The notes: generated from the letters alone by a model not told the origin. Positions 9,023 to 16,728 are shown, counted from the stretch's first letter. The stretch: 64,000 bases of DNA from Bacillus sp. FJAT-28004 (GCF_001280845.1 NZ_LGHP01000001.1:1388435-1452434), one strand, 5' to 3'. Made by a program: numbers and translations.

Positions 9023-9052
9023 GATGGGGCGTCAATTGCGCCAGCATCTTTT
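9023..9052 (+). terminator. Hairpin between Rieske and binding-protein genes
   Basis: GATG-GGGCG pairs with CGCC-A-GCATC around TCAATTG and is followed by TTTT. It may be a partial terminator or an mRNA-stabilising stem that raises binding-protein mRNA relative to the upstream genes. Confidence 0.5.
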
Positions 9053-9091
9053 AATAAATAAAATAGAACATAGAATGAGGGAGGTATTGAT

Positions 9092-10606
9092 TTGAAAAAA
9101 GTTGTAGGTAACAAAACGTGGGGTCTGATGCTGTGTACGATACTGGTGCTTACAAGTGTATTGTCGGGATGCGGCAATGCGGAAAATGAGGAGGCTGGAA
9201 ATAGCTCTAAGAGTCCTTCAACTGCTGCGAGTCCATCAACAACTGTAGATGTTTCGACGGATGTTGCTGCGGAAGAAATTGTGAACGTTTCCATGATGAA
9301 CATTTATCACACTGACACGGCTCCAGCGGACGATGATGCGGTGATCAAGTCGGTTGAGGAGATATCTAAAGCAGATTTGAAAATGACATATGTTCCTTCT
9401 AACGTATATGCGGAGAAAATCAATGTTACGATGGCTTCCGGAGAAATGCCACAGATTATTATGGTAGATAATCCTTTTACAACCTCGATTATTAATGGTA
9501 TTGAGTCTGGAATGTTCTGGGATATCACACCCTACCTAGATGAATTTCCTAACCTTGCAAACTATAACGAACAAATGTTGAACAATTTACAAATTGATGG
9601 GAAAATGTATGTTATACCTCGTCCTCGTCCGCTTGTCAGAAATGGATTGGTCATCCGTAAGGATTGGTTGGAGAAGGTAGGCTTGGAATTACCAACGACA
9701 GTTGATGAATTCTATCATTTGGTGAAGGCCTTCAAGGAGAAAGATCCAGACAGTAATGGAAAAGATGATACTTACGGTATGATGTTATACGAAGGTGTTA
9801 TTCCTGCTGATCTCTATTCTTGGTTCGGGGCACCGAACAATTGGAAAGTCGAAGATGGTAAATTCATTAAAGATATAGAGACAGCAGAATACAAAGAAGG
9901 TCTGAAATTTGTTAGAAAATTGTATTCGGAAGGGCTGGTCAATGCGAATTTTCCAGTTGTTGTTCGTAATGAAGCAAGGAAGGATTTGTATAACAATAAG
10001 GTTGGTATCAGTCTTGAACCGCTAGATGCGGTTGTTACTTTCTATTATTTCCAAATGGAAGAAACCAAAAACCATTTTGATCTGATCGCTGGACATCCGA
10101 TCGCAGGTAAAGCGTTCGCTACTGCAGGTCATTACGGCGGAGCGATGATTCCAAAGACCAGTGTGAAAACGGAAGACGAGCTCAAAAAGGTTTTGCGCTA
10201 CTTCGATACCCAGAATAGTGCGGAAGCGACAGAAAAATTTACGAAGCTAGTGACTGAGAATGAAGAAAAGCCGGGTGACGAGAAATTCAATATTGACGAT
10301 TTGAAAAACCTTATTGTCAACAATGCGGCGATGTATCCACCTGGGAAATCCGAATTGAATGTAATGCTGAAATCAAGAATGGAAGAGCATTCAGCTGTCA
10401 GTATTTCTGATCCGTCGATTGGGCTGATCTCTCCAACGCAAATAGAAAAAGGTGAACAATTAAAAACGGTTCTTCAAGACGCGTCCATCCAGTTTATTCT
10501 TGGTAAAATCGATGAAGCGAGTCTAGATGCTGCGATTGAGCAATGGAAGAAAATTGGTGGCAGCCAGGTAGCGAAGGAATTGGCAGAGTTATATTCTCAG
10601 AAATAA
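9092..10606 (+). CDS. Extracellular solute-binding lipoprotein of ABC importer
   Basis: A 504-residue family-1-type solute-binding protein anchored on the outer face of the membrane. The signal peptide ends in the lipobox LSGC, with the lipidated cysteine at about residue 27, followed by a Ser/Thr/Ala-rich linker. A conserved LplA-like region (VIRKDWLEKVGLELPTTVDE, around 185-204) and FKEKDPDSNGKDDTYG, an Asp/Asn-rich loop, follow. The TTG start has GGGAGG upstream. It is the last gene of the amidohydrolase/Rieske operon and would deliver the ligand to the two permeases at 6806-8598. Confidence 0.92.
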   Translation: MKKVVGNKTWGLMLCTILVLTSVLSGCGNAENEEAGNSSKSPSTAASPSTTVDVSTDVAAEEIVNVSMMNIYHTDTAPADDDAVIKSVEEISKADLKMTYVPSNVYAEKINVTMASGEMPQIIMVDNPFTTSIINGIESGMFWDITPYLDEFPNLANYNEQMLNNLQIDGKMYVIPRPRPLVRNGLVIRKDWLEKVGLELPTTVDEFYHLVKAFKEKDPDSNGKDDTYGMMLYEGVIPADLYSWFGAPNNWKVEDGKFIKDIETAEYKEGLKFVRKLYSEGLVNANFPVVVRNEARKDLYNNKVGISLEPLDAVVTFYYFQMEETKNHFDLIAGHPIAGKAFATAGHYGGAMIPKTSVKTEDELKKVLRYFDTQNSAEATEKFTKLVTENEEKPGDEKFNIDDLKNLIVNNAAMYPPGKSELNVMLKSRMEEHSAVSISDPSIGLISPTQIEKGEQLKTVLQDASIQFILGKIDEASLDAAIEQWKKIGGSQVAKELAELYSQK

Positions 10607-10616
10607 TAACGTATAG

Positions 10617-10646
10617 AGGGGATTGCGTCCACAAGAGCAATCCCCT
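10617..10646 (+). terminator. Hairpin after binding-protein gene
   Basis: The perfect 10-base arms AGGGGATTGC (10617-10626) and GCAATCCCCT (10637-10646) lie just past the stop. The U tract is weak (TGTAGTGAATTTTG), so it may attenuate rather than stop read-through into the regulator. Confidence 0.6.
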
Positions 10647-10686
10647 TGTAGTGAATTTTGTATCGAGATCATTTCAGGAGGCTTAC

Positions 10687-12993
10687 ATGAAACGATTCAA
10701 AACACCTAGTTTCTTTAAAAGCCTTGTTCTTATTAGTTGTATACTGGGAATCCTGCCTCTGCTCCTGCTAGGTTATTTGTCGTACACGAAATCTGCGACG
10801 ATTGTTCAGGAGGAGGTTACAGCGGGAAACCGACTTATTCTGCAACAGAACAAGGAACAGGTGGAGTCCCATCTGAGAACAATCGATACGCTTACGACCC
10901 AGACGATCGGAGGACCAGTGACGACAAACGCAGTTTCCATGTCTACTGCGCTCGATCTTCCCTACCAATATGAGTATTTAACGACGTTTAAGAGCTTGAT
11001 TTATAAGCTGGTACAAATCCAAGTATTCGAGCTGGGCATTAATGATGTTCATCTGATCAGCTTTCGTAAGAACTGGCTAGTGGAGAGTGGGTCCGTGTAC
11101 CCCATGGAAGATCGAAAATCGAATAATGTACAGGATGAATATCTTCGACAATTGAAGCAGCAGCTTACAGCCTACCGAGACGATCAGAAGCGTTCCTATT
11201 GGAAGTTAATTAAAGATGAGAAGTTAGGCTTTGTATTAAAGCTGATTAAGCATATTCCTCTGAATTCCTCCGACCCCTATGGTTTGATCACGGTTAACAT
11301 TCCCATGAACGAGATAAGTAAACGTTTAACCGGGGGAGGGCAGCTGGGAACCGTTATGATTGTAGATTCCGATGGGGTCATCCTCTCTCATTTGAATTCT
11401 GATAATATTGGAATGAAAGTACAGAATGAGCCTTATTATTCGGAGCTTCTGAATCAGACTGAGCGATCAGGATTTTTTGGCTATGAGATTAAGGGCAAGA
11501 AATATACAGGCATCTATAATCGGTCCCTATATAATCAATGGACTTACATTTCTCTAACCCCACTGGAGAGCCTAACTGAAAAGTCGAAAATCATAAGAGG
11601 TTATACAATCATCGCGATTGGTATTCTAATTGTTCTTATTGTTATCACTTCAATTATTGTTTCCCTTCGTATGTATTCACCAATTCGCCGAATTTATAGG
11701 TTCATCAAGCCTGATCTTATTCCGTTAAAGGGGAATGAGTTGCAGATTATTGGTGAGCAGGTTCAACAAATGGTACAATCGCAAACGAGAATGGTCGTTG
11801 AGATCGAGAGTTTGAACAGGCAAGCACGCGTATTCTACGTTATCAAGCTATTACTAGGAGATGTTAAGGCAGATGAGCTGGAAGACAATCTTGAAAAGTA
11901 CGGTTATCCAGTTGATTGGGATCAGTGGTGCTTGATTGCTCTACAAATTGATACATTAGAAGAAACGCAATATTCGGAGAAGGATATTGACTTACTGTTA
12001 TATGCGATTCATAACATGGTTGAAGAAATCATTCCTACAGGGATGAGGCTAAGTCCGATTATACAAAATCAGTGTCTGTTATTGTTTGTCGGCTCACCTG
12101 CTGATAGTGCCGTACCGTTTAAGGTACAGGTGTTCAATAATGCGGAAAGTATACAGCGAAATATAAAAGACTACCTAAAATTAAAGGTCAGTGTTGGCAT
12201 TAGTCGAAGCTATAATCATTTCGTCCATGCGCCTGTGGCGCATCAGGAAAGCTTGGATGCCTTAGACTATCGCATTCGATTGGGGCAGGAGTCTATCCTC
12301 TTTATTGATGAGGTTCAACTAGAGAAGCAGGATCACTTTCGTTATCCTAAGGATATAGAGTTCCGTATTCTAGAAGCCGTGAGACAAGCGGATATTGTAC
12401 AAGCAAAAGAGGGTCTGAAGCAAATCATTTCTCGTTTTTTCGAGAATCCTGTAAATCACTACGATTATCAAATATTTTTAGGTAGGTTATTAAATAATTT
12501 GACAGGACTGGTGCAAGATGCGGGAGCATCTGTTCAGATGATTTTTCAGAAGGATATTTTTACATCGGATATCTTGTTAAGAATGCAATCTCCTGAGAAG
12601 ATTCAAACGTGGTTTGAACAAGAAATTCTTGTACCCTCGATCAAATGGATGGAGGATAAGCAAAGAAAACAAGAGGTTAATATCTCGAAAGAAATTATTG
12701 AAGCCATTCATGAGAGCTATGATAAGGATCTCAATATTGAGCTTTTTGCTGCCCGTCTAAATTATCATCCTAGCTATATTAGCAGGGTTTTCAAGAAGGA
12801 TACGGGGATCAACTTCACAGAATATTTATCGCAATATCGAATCGAAGTGTCCAAGAAGTGGTTGAAGGAAACAGATATGAAGATTTCCGACATTGCTGAG
12901 ACGCTGCGTTATAGCACAGCCTCGAATTTTAATCGTAACTTTAAGAAAATGGTACAAGTAACTCCGAGTCAGTATCGAGAGCAATTTAAATAG
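10687..12993 (+). CDS. Membrane-anchored AraC-family regulator
   Basis: A 768-residue one-component sensor. Residues ~12-32 and ~303-325 are membrane segments enclosing an extracellular sensor region of about 270 residues (Cache-like, inferred from size and layout). A cytoplasmic linker follows, then two AraC HTH units in the last ~100 residues (for example YHPSYISRVFKKDTGINF). The ATG at 10687 follows CAGGAGG. An upstream in-frame start at 10543 is rejected because it lies inside the binding-protein gene. It directly follows the importer operon and most likely senses that operon's ligand. The architecture matches regulators paired with LplB-type importers, without a separate kinase. Confidence 0.88.
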   Translation: MKRFKTPSFFKSLVLISCILGILPLLLLGYLSYTKSATIVQEEVTAGNRLILQQNKEQVESHLRTIDTLTTQTIGGPVTTNAVSMSTALDLPYQYEYLTTFKSLIYKLVQIQVFELGINDVHLISFRKNWLVESGSVYPMEDRKSNNVQDEYLRQLKQQLTAYRDDQKRSYWKLIKDEKLGFVLKLIKHIPLNSSDPYGLITVNIPMNEISKRLTGGGQLGTVMIVDSDGVILSHLNSDNIGMKVQNEPYYSELLNQTERSGFFGYEIKGKKYTGIYNRSLYNQWTYISLTPLESLTEKSKIIRGYTIIAIGILIVLIVITSIIVSLRMYSPIRRIYRFIKPDLIPLKGNELQIIGEQVQQMVQSQTRMVVEIESLNRQARVFYVIKLLLGDVKADELEDNLEKYGYPVDWDQWCLIALQIDTLEETQYSEKDIDLLLYAIHNMVEEIIPTGMRLSPIIQNQCLLLFVGSPADSAVPFKVQVFNNAESIQRNIKDYLKLKVSVGISRSYNHFVHAPVAHQESLDALDYRIRLGQESILFIDEVQLEKQDHFRYPKDIEFRILEAVRQADIVQAKEGLKQIISRFFENPVNHYDYQIFLGRLLNNLTGLVQDAGASVQMIFQKDIFTSDILLRMQSPEKIQTWFEQEILVPSIKWMEDKQRKQEVNISKEIIEAIHESYDKDLNIELFAARLNYHPSYISRVFKKDTGINFTEYLSQYRIEVSKKWLKETDMKISDIAETLRYSTASNFNRNFKKMVQVTPSQYREQFK

Positions 12994-13257
12994 AGCGCCT
13001 CGTAAATTCCGCCATGACGACCGTAACAAACGTCAAGGTAAATAAAATTACCCACGTGGATTACAAAGAGTTGGACTTGCTTCGTAAGTTAATTAGCTGC
13101 GGGAAGTGGAGCAGCTAAGCCCCCAGCGAGCGCGGCAAAATCTTGCCACGTCGCGCGACGGGTATGAAGCCTGAGCATTTGATATTGAAACTAACCACCG
13201 TGGGAGTTCAAGTAGGGTGGTTACACTATCACGAAAAAATTCCAAATGAATTATCGT
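12994..13257. other. Non-coding region with a chain of hairpins
   Basis: No credible gene. Several perfect short stems occur in succession: GGTAA/TTACC inside ACGT arms near 13030-13058; TTAGCTGC (13093-13100) with GCAGCTAA (13111-13118); TAACCACC (13192-13199) with GGTGGTTA (13216-13223); and CACGA (13230-13234) with TCGTG (13254-13258) touching the tRNA-like gene. The stretch 13095-13165 is much richer in G and C than the flanks. This density suggests a structured transcript, but no known family was recognised. Confidence 0.45.
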
Positions 13258-13332
13258 GGGGTCATAGCTCAGCTGGTAGAGCGCATCGCTAACAGCGATG
13301 AGGTCAGGGGTTCGAACCCCTAGGCTCCACCA
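13258..13332 (+). tRNA. tRNA-like gene: alanine-type acceptor, anticodon AAC (Val)
   Basis: A 75-base cloverleaf with encoded CCA. The D arm is GCTC/GAGC and the anticodon stem is CATCG/CGATG. The loop CTAACAG gives anticodon AAC, which reads valine GUU. The acceptor pairs GGGGTCA with AGGCTCC, giving G3:U70 and discriminator A73, the main identity elements of alanyl-tRNA synthetase. Oddities: an A7/A66 mismatch, and a T arm AGGGG-TTCGAA-CCCCT with a six- instead of seven-base loop (one C fewer than a normal tRNA-Ala). A34 anticodons other than Arg ACG are rare in bacteria. It could be a decayed tRNA-Ala copy, or a functional chimera inserting Ala at Val codons. A tRNA scan would probably score it low. 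Confidence 0.7.
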
Positions 13333-13386
13333 AATAAACAATTCAACCACGTCTAGAGGATGTGGTTTTCTGTTTATTTGGTGGAG
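13325..13386 (+). repeat. Inverted repeat overlapping the tRNA 3' end
   Basis: CTCCACCAAATAAACA (13325-13340) and TGTTTATTTGGTGGAG (13371-13386) are perfect 16-base complements. An inner AACCAC/GTGGTT stem lies at 13345-13350 and 13362-13367. The left arm includes the last eight bases of the tRNA with CCA, so folding this hairpin would compete with the acceptor stem. It may act as a terminator, although no U run follows. Confidence 0.8.
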
Positions 13387-13586
13387 TGCCCATGGGGCGA
13401 ACCCCGGGATTCAGTCCGCGCGGACGTAATGAAGTGATAAGACCTCGAAGCAATACATCAAATGGAGGAGCACGGCGTCTGAATCTACCGCTAAAGGTCC
13501 TCTTCGAGTAAGCTTCGTCAGTCTACGATCAAGATTCGGACATCCGTAATGGTTCGCCCGCGCGCAGTTGAAAATTGTTTTGCTAG
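13387..13586 (+). ncRNA. Candidate structured RNA with crossing helices
   Basis: No gene is seen. Complementary segments: GGGCGAACC (13395-13403) with GGTTCGCCC (13551-13559) would close a 165-base domain. GTCCGCGCGGAC (13414-13425) is a palindrome. CTCGAAG (13444-13450) pairs with CTTCGAG (13502-13508), and GTCTGAATCT (13477-13486) with AGATTCGGAC (13532-13541, one G-U). The last two helices interleave, forming a possible pseudoknot. A local GGGG-CGAA-CCCC hairpin at 13394-13405 would compete with the closing stem. The pairings are seen directly; that the region is transcribed and functional is inference. No known RNA family was recognised. The strand is assumed from the tRNA-like gene. Confidence 0.4.
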
Positions 13587-14213
13587 TTAGAATTTACTTG
13601 CTACTTTAAACGCTTTTTCAAGACCTACCGCAATTATCTCTTCTGCTTTTTCTGGGAATTGATTGTGACCTTCTATCACTATTTTCTCTATATCATTTAC
13701 TCCGAAGAAGCTCATCATACTTGCTACATATTTAACAGCCATTTCAACGTCAGCTTTTGGTCCTTCAGAATATACACCGCCACTAGCGTTTAATAATGCA
13801 ATTTTCTTATTCCCCATAAGACCCACTGGACCGTCTGGTGTATATCTAAATGTTTTACCTGCTCGGTTTAAATAATCAATATATGTGTGTAGCACAGCTG
13901 GGATTGTTAGGTTCCATAACGGGAAACCAAACACAACTTTATCAACAGCGAGGAATTGATCTAAATATTTATCAGCAACAGCTACTGCTTTTGCTTCTTC
14001 TGCTGTTAACGTAAGTCCTTTACTCGTTTTAAAAGTGCCATTAATCATATCTACGCCTACATATGGCAATTCTTCCTTGTATAAATCAAGCTCTATTAAT
14101 TTATCATTTGGATGCGATTCTTTGTAACTCGCAAAAAAAGCATCATATAATTTTACACTGATCGATTGATTTGCTGGGCGATTGTTTGCTTTTACGAATA
14201 AAACTGTTGTCAT
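13587..14213 (-). CDS. FMN-dependent NADH-azoreductase
   Basis: A 208-residue flavodoxin-fold quinone/azo reductase of the AzoR family, usual length about 200-210. It shows the N-terminal VLFVKANNRPANQS phosphate-binding region, the GFPLWNLTIPAVLHTYID segment (around 95-112) and NASGGVYS (around 143-150), which contact FMN and substrate. It reduces quinones and azo dyes with NAD(P)H and protects against thiol-reactive quinones. AGGAGG precedes the ATG. It lies downstream of two paralogous genes on the same strand (70-bp gap) and a divergent MarR gene, which fits quinone-stress regulons in Bacillus where MarR-type repressors control azoreductases. Confidence 0.92.
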   Translation of the reverse strand: MTTVLFVKANNRPANQSISVKLYDAFFASYKESHPNDKLIELDLYKEELPYVGVDMINGTFKTSKGLTLTAEEAKAVAVADKYLDQFLAVDKVVFGFPLWNLTIPAVLHTYIDYLNRAGKTFRYTPDGPVGLMGNKKIALLNASGGVYSEGPKADVEMAVKYVASMMSFFGVNDIEKIVIEGHNQFPEKAEEIIAVGLEKAFKVASKF

Positions 14214-14283
14214 TTGTTCCTCCTGATGTTCACTACTCTATGGTGTTGTATCTTTAATTACTAAAAAGTTCATCATATTGGTT

Positions 14284-14868
14284 TCACAATATCTTTTTGA
14301 AACTATACTCCATATCTCCACCCATAGCAGTAGGTGTATCACCAGTTTCTCTGAAATCATGGGTATAAATTTTTTCGAACGGACCCCAATTTACTTGCTT
14401 ATAAAATTCATAACAAGGGAATCCATCGTGTTCCCCTTGAATATCGACAATACCATCTTTTTTGACAAGTACAGTTAATAGATAGTCAACAGGAGGTGCT
14501 AATACATTTAATGGGTTGCTAGCACTTGCACTCATTTGAAATTTGACCTCGTTTGACCCCCATACAACATCCGTGCACAAAATGCCTTCCGTACTAGCTT
14601 TTCCTGATCTTTTATTAATGGAACCATCAGGAGTTGTTATTTTTTCTGTTGTTATGCCCGTATTCACATATGTGAATATTTCTTTTTTGTAGAAATCTAC
14701 AATTACTTCTTGTTCAATTCTTGAACGCATAGTGTTTACTGCATAAGGTGTAAACTCACGTGAGTCACCTTCGAATTCGATTGTGTTTCCCGTTTGAATA
14801 TCTTTCCTAGGTTCAATCCAAGATATTGGAATAAATACACTTGCTCTAACTTTAACGATAGTAGTCAT
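14284..14868 (-). CDS. 194-residue protein, DUF3238-like, paralog 1
   Basis: A soluble 194-residue protein without signal peptide or membrane segment. It aligns along its full length with the next upstream gene: same length, shared blocks REFTPxAVNTMRSR, EQEV, YKKEIFT, DGFPCYEFYKQ, and YTHDFR-TGDTP. A rough eye alignment gives well over half identical residues. I tentatively place it in the DUF3238 family known from the Bacillus cereus group; no enzymatic motif was recognised. It lies between its paralog and the azoreductase, probably in one MarR-controlled operon. Confidence 0.7.
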   Translation of the reverse strand: MTTIVKVRASVFIPISWIEPRKDIQTGNTIEFEGDSREFTPYAVNTMRSRIEQEVIVDFYKKEIFTYVNTGITTEKITTPDGSINKRSGKASTEGILCTDVVWGSNEVKFQMSASASNPLNVLAPPVDYLLTVLVKKDGIVDIQGEHDGFPCYEFYKQVNWGPFEKIYTHDFRETGDTPTAMGGDMEYSFKKIL

Positions 14869-14924
14869 GAGAACACACCTCTGTAAGTTTAATGTGGTTT
14901 AGGTTGAAAAATTAATATTTATGT

Positions 14925-15509
14925 CTAGATTGTCGCTTTGAAATGGTATTCCATTTCCCCAGCTAGTGCTGCTGGAGTGTCACCCGTTTTTCTGAAATCA
15001 TGTGTATATATGCATTCAAATGGGCCAAAATCTGTTTGTTTATAAAATTCATAGCAAGGGAACCCATCATGGGAACCTTCGATATGCGCGACCCCACTTT
15101 TGTTAACGTTTATAGTTAATACATAGTCAGATGCAGGTGCTGCTGTATTCAAAGGATTTTTGGCACTTGCCCTCATTTCGAAAGAAACCTCATCAGCGCC
15201 CCATACAACATTCGTACATACAATGTTTTGTGTATCTGTTTTTCCTTTTTGATGTTCAATAGAACCGTCTGGATTTGTAATTTTTACAGTCGTGATACAA
15301 GCATCTGCAAATGTGAAAATTTCTTTTTTATATAAATCAATAATTACTTCTTGCTCTAATCTTGACCGCATAGTGTTTACAGCATTGGGTGTAAATTCAC
15401 GAGCATCCCCAGTATATTCTAAGATCCTTCCTGTTGAGGGATCTTTAATAGGTTCCAACCAGGCATACGGAGCAAATACACTGCCTCTAATTTTAACGAT
15501 GTTAGCCAT
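14925..15509 (-). CDS. 194-residue protein, DUF3238-like, paralog 2
   Basis: The upstream partner of the paralog at 14284-14868, separated by 56 bp, and the gene nearest the MarR operator region. It has the same invariant blocks (TPNAVNTMRSRLEQE, GSHDGFPCYEFYKQ, IYTHDFRKTGDTP). The start has GGAGGG upstream. The similarity and tandem order indicate local gene duplication followed by divergence. Function unknown; its regulation by a MarR repressor and linkage to an azoreductase suggest a role in electrophile or redox stress. Confidence 0.7.
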   Translation of the reverse strand: MANIVKIRGSVFAPYAWLEPIKDPSTGRILEYTGDAREFTPNAVNTMRSRLEQEVIIDLYKKEIFTFADACITTVKITNPDGSIEHQKGKTDTQNIVCTNVVWGADEVSFEMRASAKNPLNTAAPASDYVLTINVNKSGVAHIEGSHDGFPCYEFYKQTDFGPFECIYTHDFRKTGDTPAALAGEMEYHFKATI

Positions 15510-15570
15510 GAGAACCCTCCATACTCTAATAAATTTGTCTCGGTGAATCCTAGTTCTTTCATAATTACAA

Positions 15571-15593
15571 TATAGTCAATTTGATTGACTATA
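15571..15593. promoter_or_regulatory. MarR operator palindrome 1
   Basis: The perfect 10-base arms TATAGTCAAT and ATTGACTATA are separated by TTG, in the gap between the divergent paralog operon and the MarR gene. The AGTCAA/TTGACT core is shared with the second palindrome about 45 bases away. Confidence 0.75.
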
Positions 15594-15620
15594 TTTCGTA
15601 TAGTACAATGAACCTCAAAC

Positions 15621-15641
15621 AAAGTCAACCTAATTGACTTT
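15621..15641. promoter_or_regulatory. MarR operator palindrome 2
   Basis: The perfect 8-base arms AAAGTCAA (15621-15628) and TTGACTTT (15634-15641) have a 5-base spacer. It abuts the ribosome site of the MarR gene, so a bound repressor would block its own promoter or early elongation: probable autoregulation. Confidence 0.7.
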
Positions 15642-15660
15642 ATTTAAGGAGGTTTTATGT

Positions 15661-16134
15661 GTGAATCATCACGATTTTAAAGATTTAGATCTAACATCCC
15701 TTTTATCATTATCTTTTAGTGTATCGATTAATGAACTACATGACAGATTGAGTGAATTGGGATTTGATGATATTAGACCTGTACATGGTTTTATGTTTAA
15801 ATGTATTAATCCTAATGGAGCAACAGGTATAGAGCTAGCCGAATATTTAGGGATTACAAAGCAAGCTGTGAGTAAAATGGTGGATTATCTCGAGCAATGT
15901 GGTTATGTCATACGTAAAACTCATCCCACTGATAATAGAGGGAAAATTATTGTTTTAACCGAACGAGGTTGGTTAGTAGTGAAGGCAAAAGAGAAGATAC
16001 TTACTGAGATTGAGCAACGTTGGATTAAAACTATAGGAGTTGAACGACTACAAATGCTCAAAGAAGATTTAACGAAATTTATTCATGAAGCAAATGAAGG
16101 TAATTTACCAAAGAGAGTAAGACCTATCTGGTAA
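15661..16134 (+). CDS. MarR-family transcriptional regulator
   Basis: A 157-residue MarR-type repressor. The winged HTH is at about residues 55-105 (GIELAEYLGITKQAVSKMVDYLEQCGYV, then the wing HPTDNRGKIIVLTERG), flanked by dimerisation helices. The GTG at 15661 follows AAGGAGG by 7 bases; the frame opens earlier at 15634 but that region contains the operator. It is divergent from the azoreductase/DUF operon. By analogy with MhqR-type regulators it may sense quinones or other electrophiles; this is inference. Confidence 0.87.
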   Translation: MNHHDFKDLDLTSLLSLSFSVSINELHDRLSELGFDDIRPVHGFMFKCINPNGATGIELAEYLGITKQAVSKMVDYLEQCGYVIRKTHPTDNRGKIIVLTERGWLVVKAKEKILTEIEQRWIKTIGVERLQMLKEDLTKFIHEANEGNLPKRVRPIW

Positions 16135-16251
16135 TGATGGAAAATTTAAACACCTCCTATGACATGAAGTGCACCCTCTAGAATTTCTTCAGTCTCATTC
16201 TACCGCTAGGGTTAGCATCATCGAAATGTCTCTATTCCGTTTATTAACCTT

Positions 16252-16728
16252 TTGCTATATACAATTTTTCTAGGCAGCGGAATCGGACGCGCAAGTTGGA
16301 TAAAGCTGGCGCAGAACGGAGCGAAAGTCGTTGCGGTCGATTTCAATCAAACAACGGGGGAAGAGACGCTCGTACTCATACGAGAACATGGTGGTGATGG
16401 CGTCTTCATTCAAGCCTACGGCCTCGCAGTATACTCCGCGAGCAAGCATGCTATGATAGGATTGACGAAGTCGGCGGCTTTGGAATACGTGAAAAAAGGT
16501 ATACGCATCAATGCGATTTGTTCAGGCGGCGTCTATACGACATTGACGCAAGCCGTTCCTTTGATGATACAGGAGACCGGCTACGTGCCAGAGGAGTTCC
16601 CGAACATGCGAATGATTCGGTTTGCTGATCCATCAGAAATAGCAGAGATGGTGGTCTTCTTGGCTTCCAACAAATCCAGCTATATGACAGGTTCAGTCAT
16701 TGTCGTATACGGTGGTTTGAAGCTGTAA
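16252..16728 (+). pseudogene. Decayed short-chain dehydrogenase with internal deletion
   Basis: The 158-codon frame holds two ends of a normal ~250-residue SDR. GSGIGRASWIKLAQNGAKVVAVDF corresponds to the Rossmann fold but lacks its first residues. HGGDGVFIQA then jumps directly to YGLAVYSASKHAMIGLTKSAALE, which carries the catalytic YxxxK. The stretch that normally contains the Asp-Val, NNAG and catalytic Ser segments, about 90 residues, is absent. The C-terminus (SNKSSYMTGSVIVVYGG) is intact. No good ribosome site precedes it. An in-frame deletion plus loss of the start indicates a non-functional relic. Confidence 0.8.

Noticed and set aside
10543..10686. Earlier start for the AraC-type regulator
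   Set aside because: It lies inside the binding-protein gene in another frame and crosses the terminator hairpin.
13215..13224. T-box motif (GGGTGGTTAC)
   Set aside because: It only loosely resembles the T-box core, and no specifier stem, antiterminator or downstream synthetase/amino-acid gene is present.
13093..13350. Minus-strand 85-codon open frame
   Set aside because: It overlaps the tRNA-like gene and hairpin region and has no coding character.
13258..13586. tmRNA
   Set aside because: The tRNA part has a full D arm and anticodon arm, and no tag-coding frame is visible.
16150..16250. Insertion-sequence remnant (ACCCTCTAG ... CTAGGGT ends)
   Set aside because: Only five to seven bases match, with no transposase fragment or target duplication.
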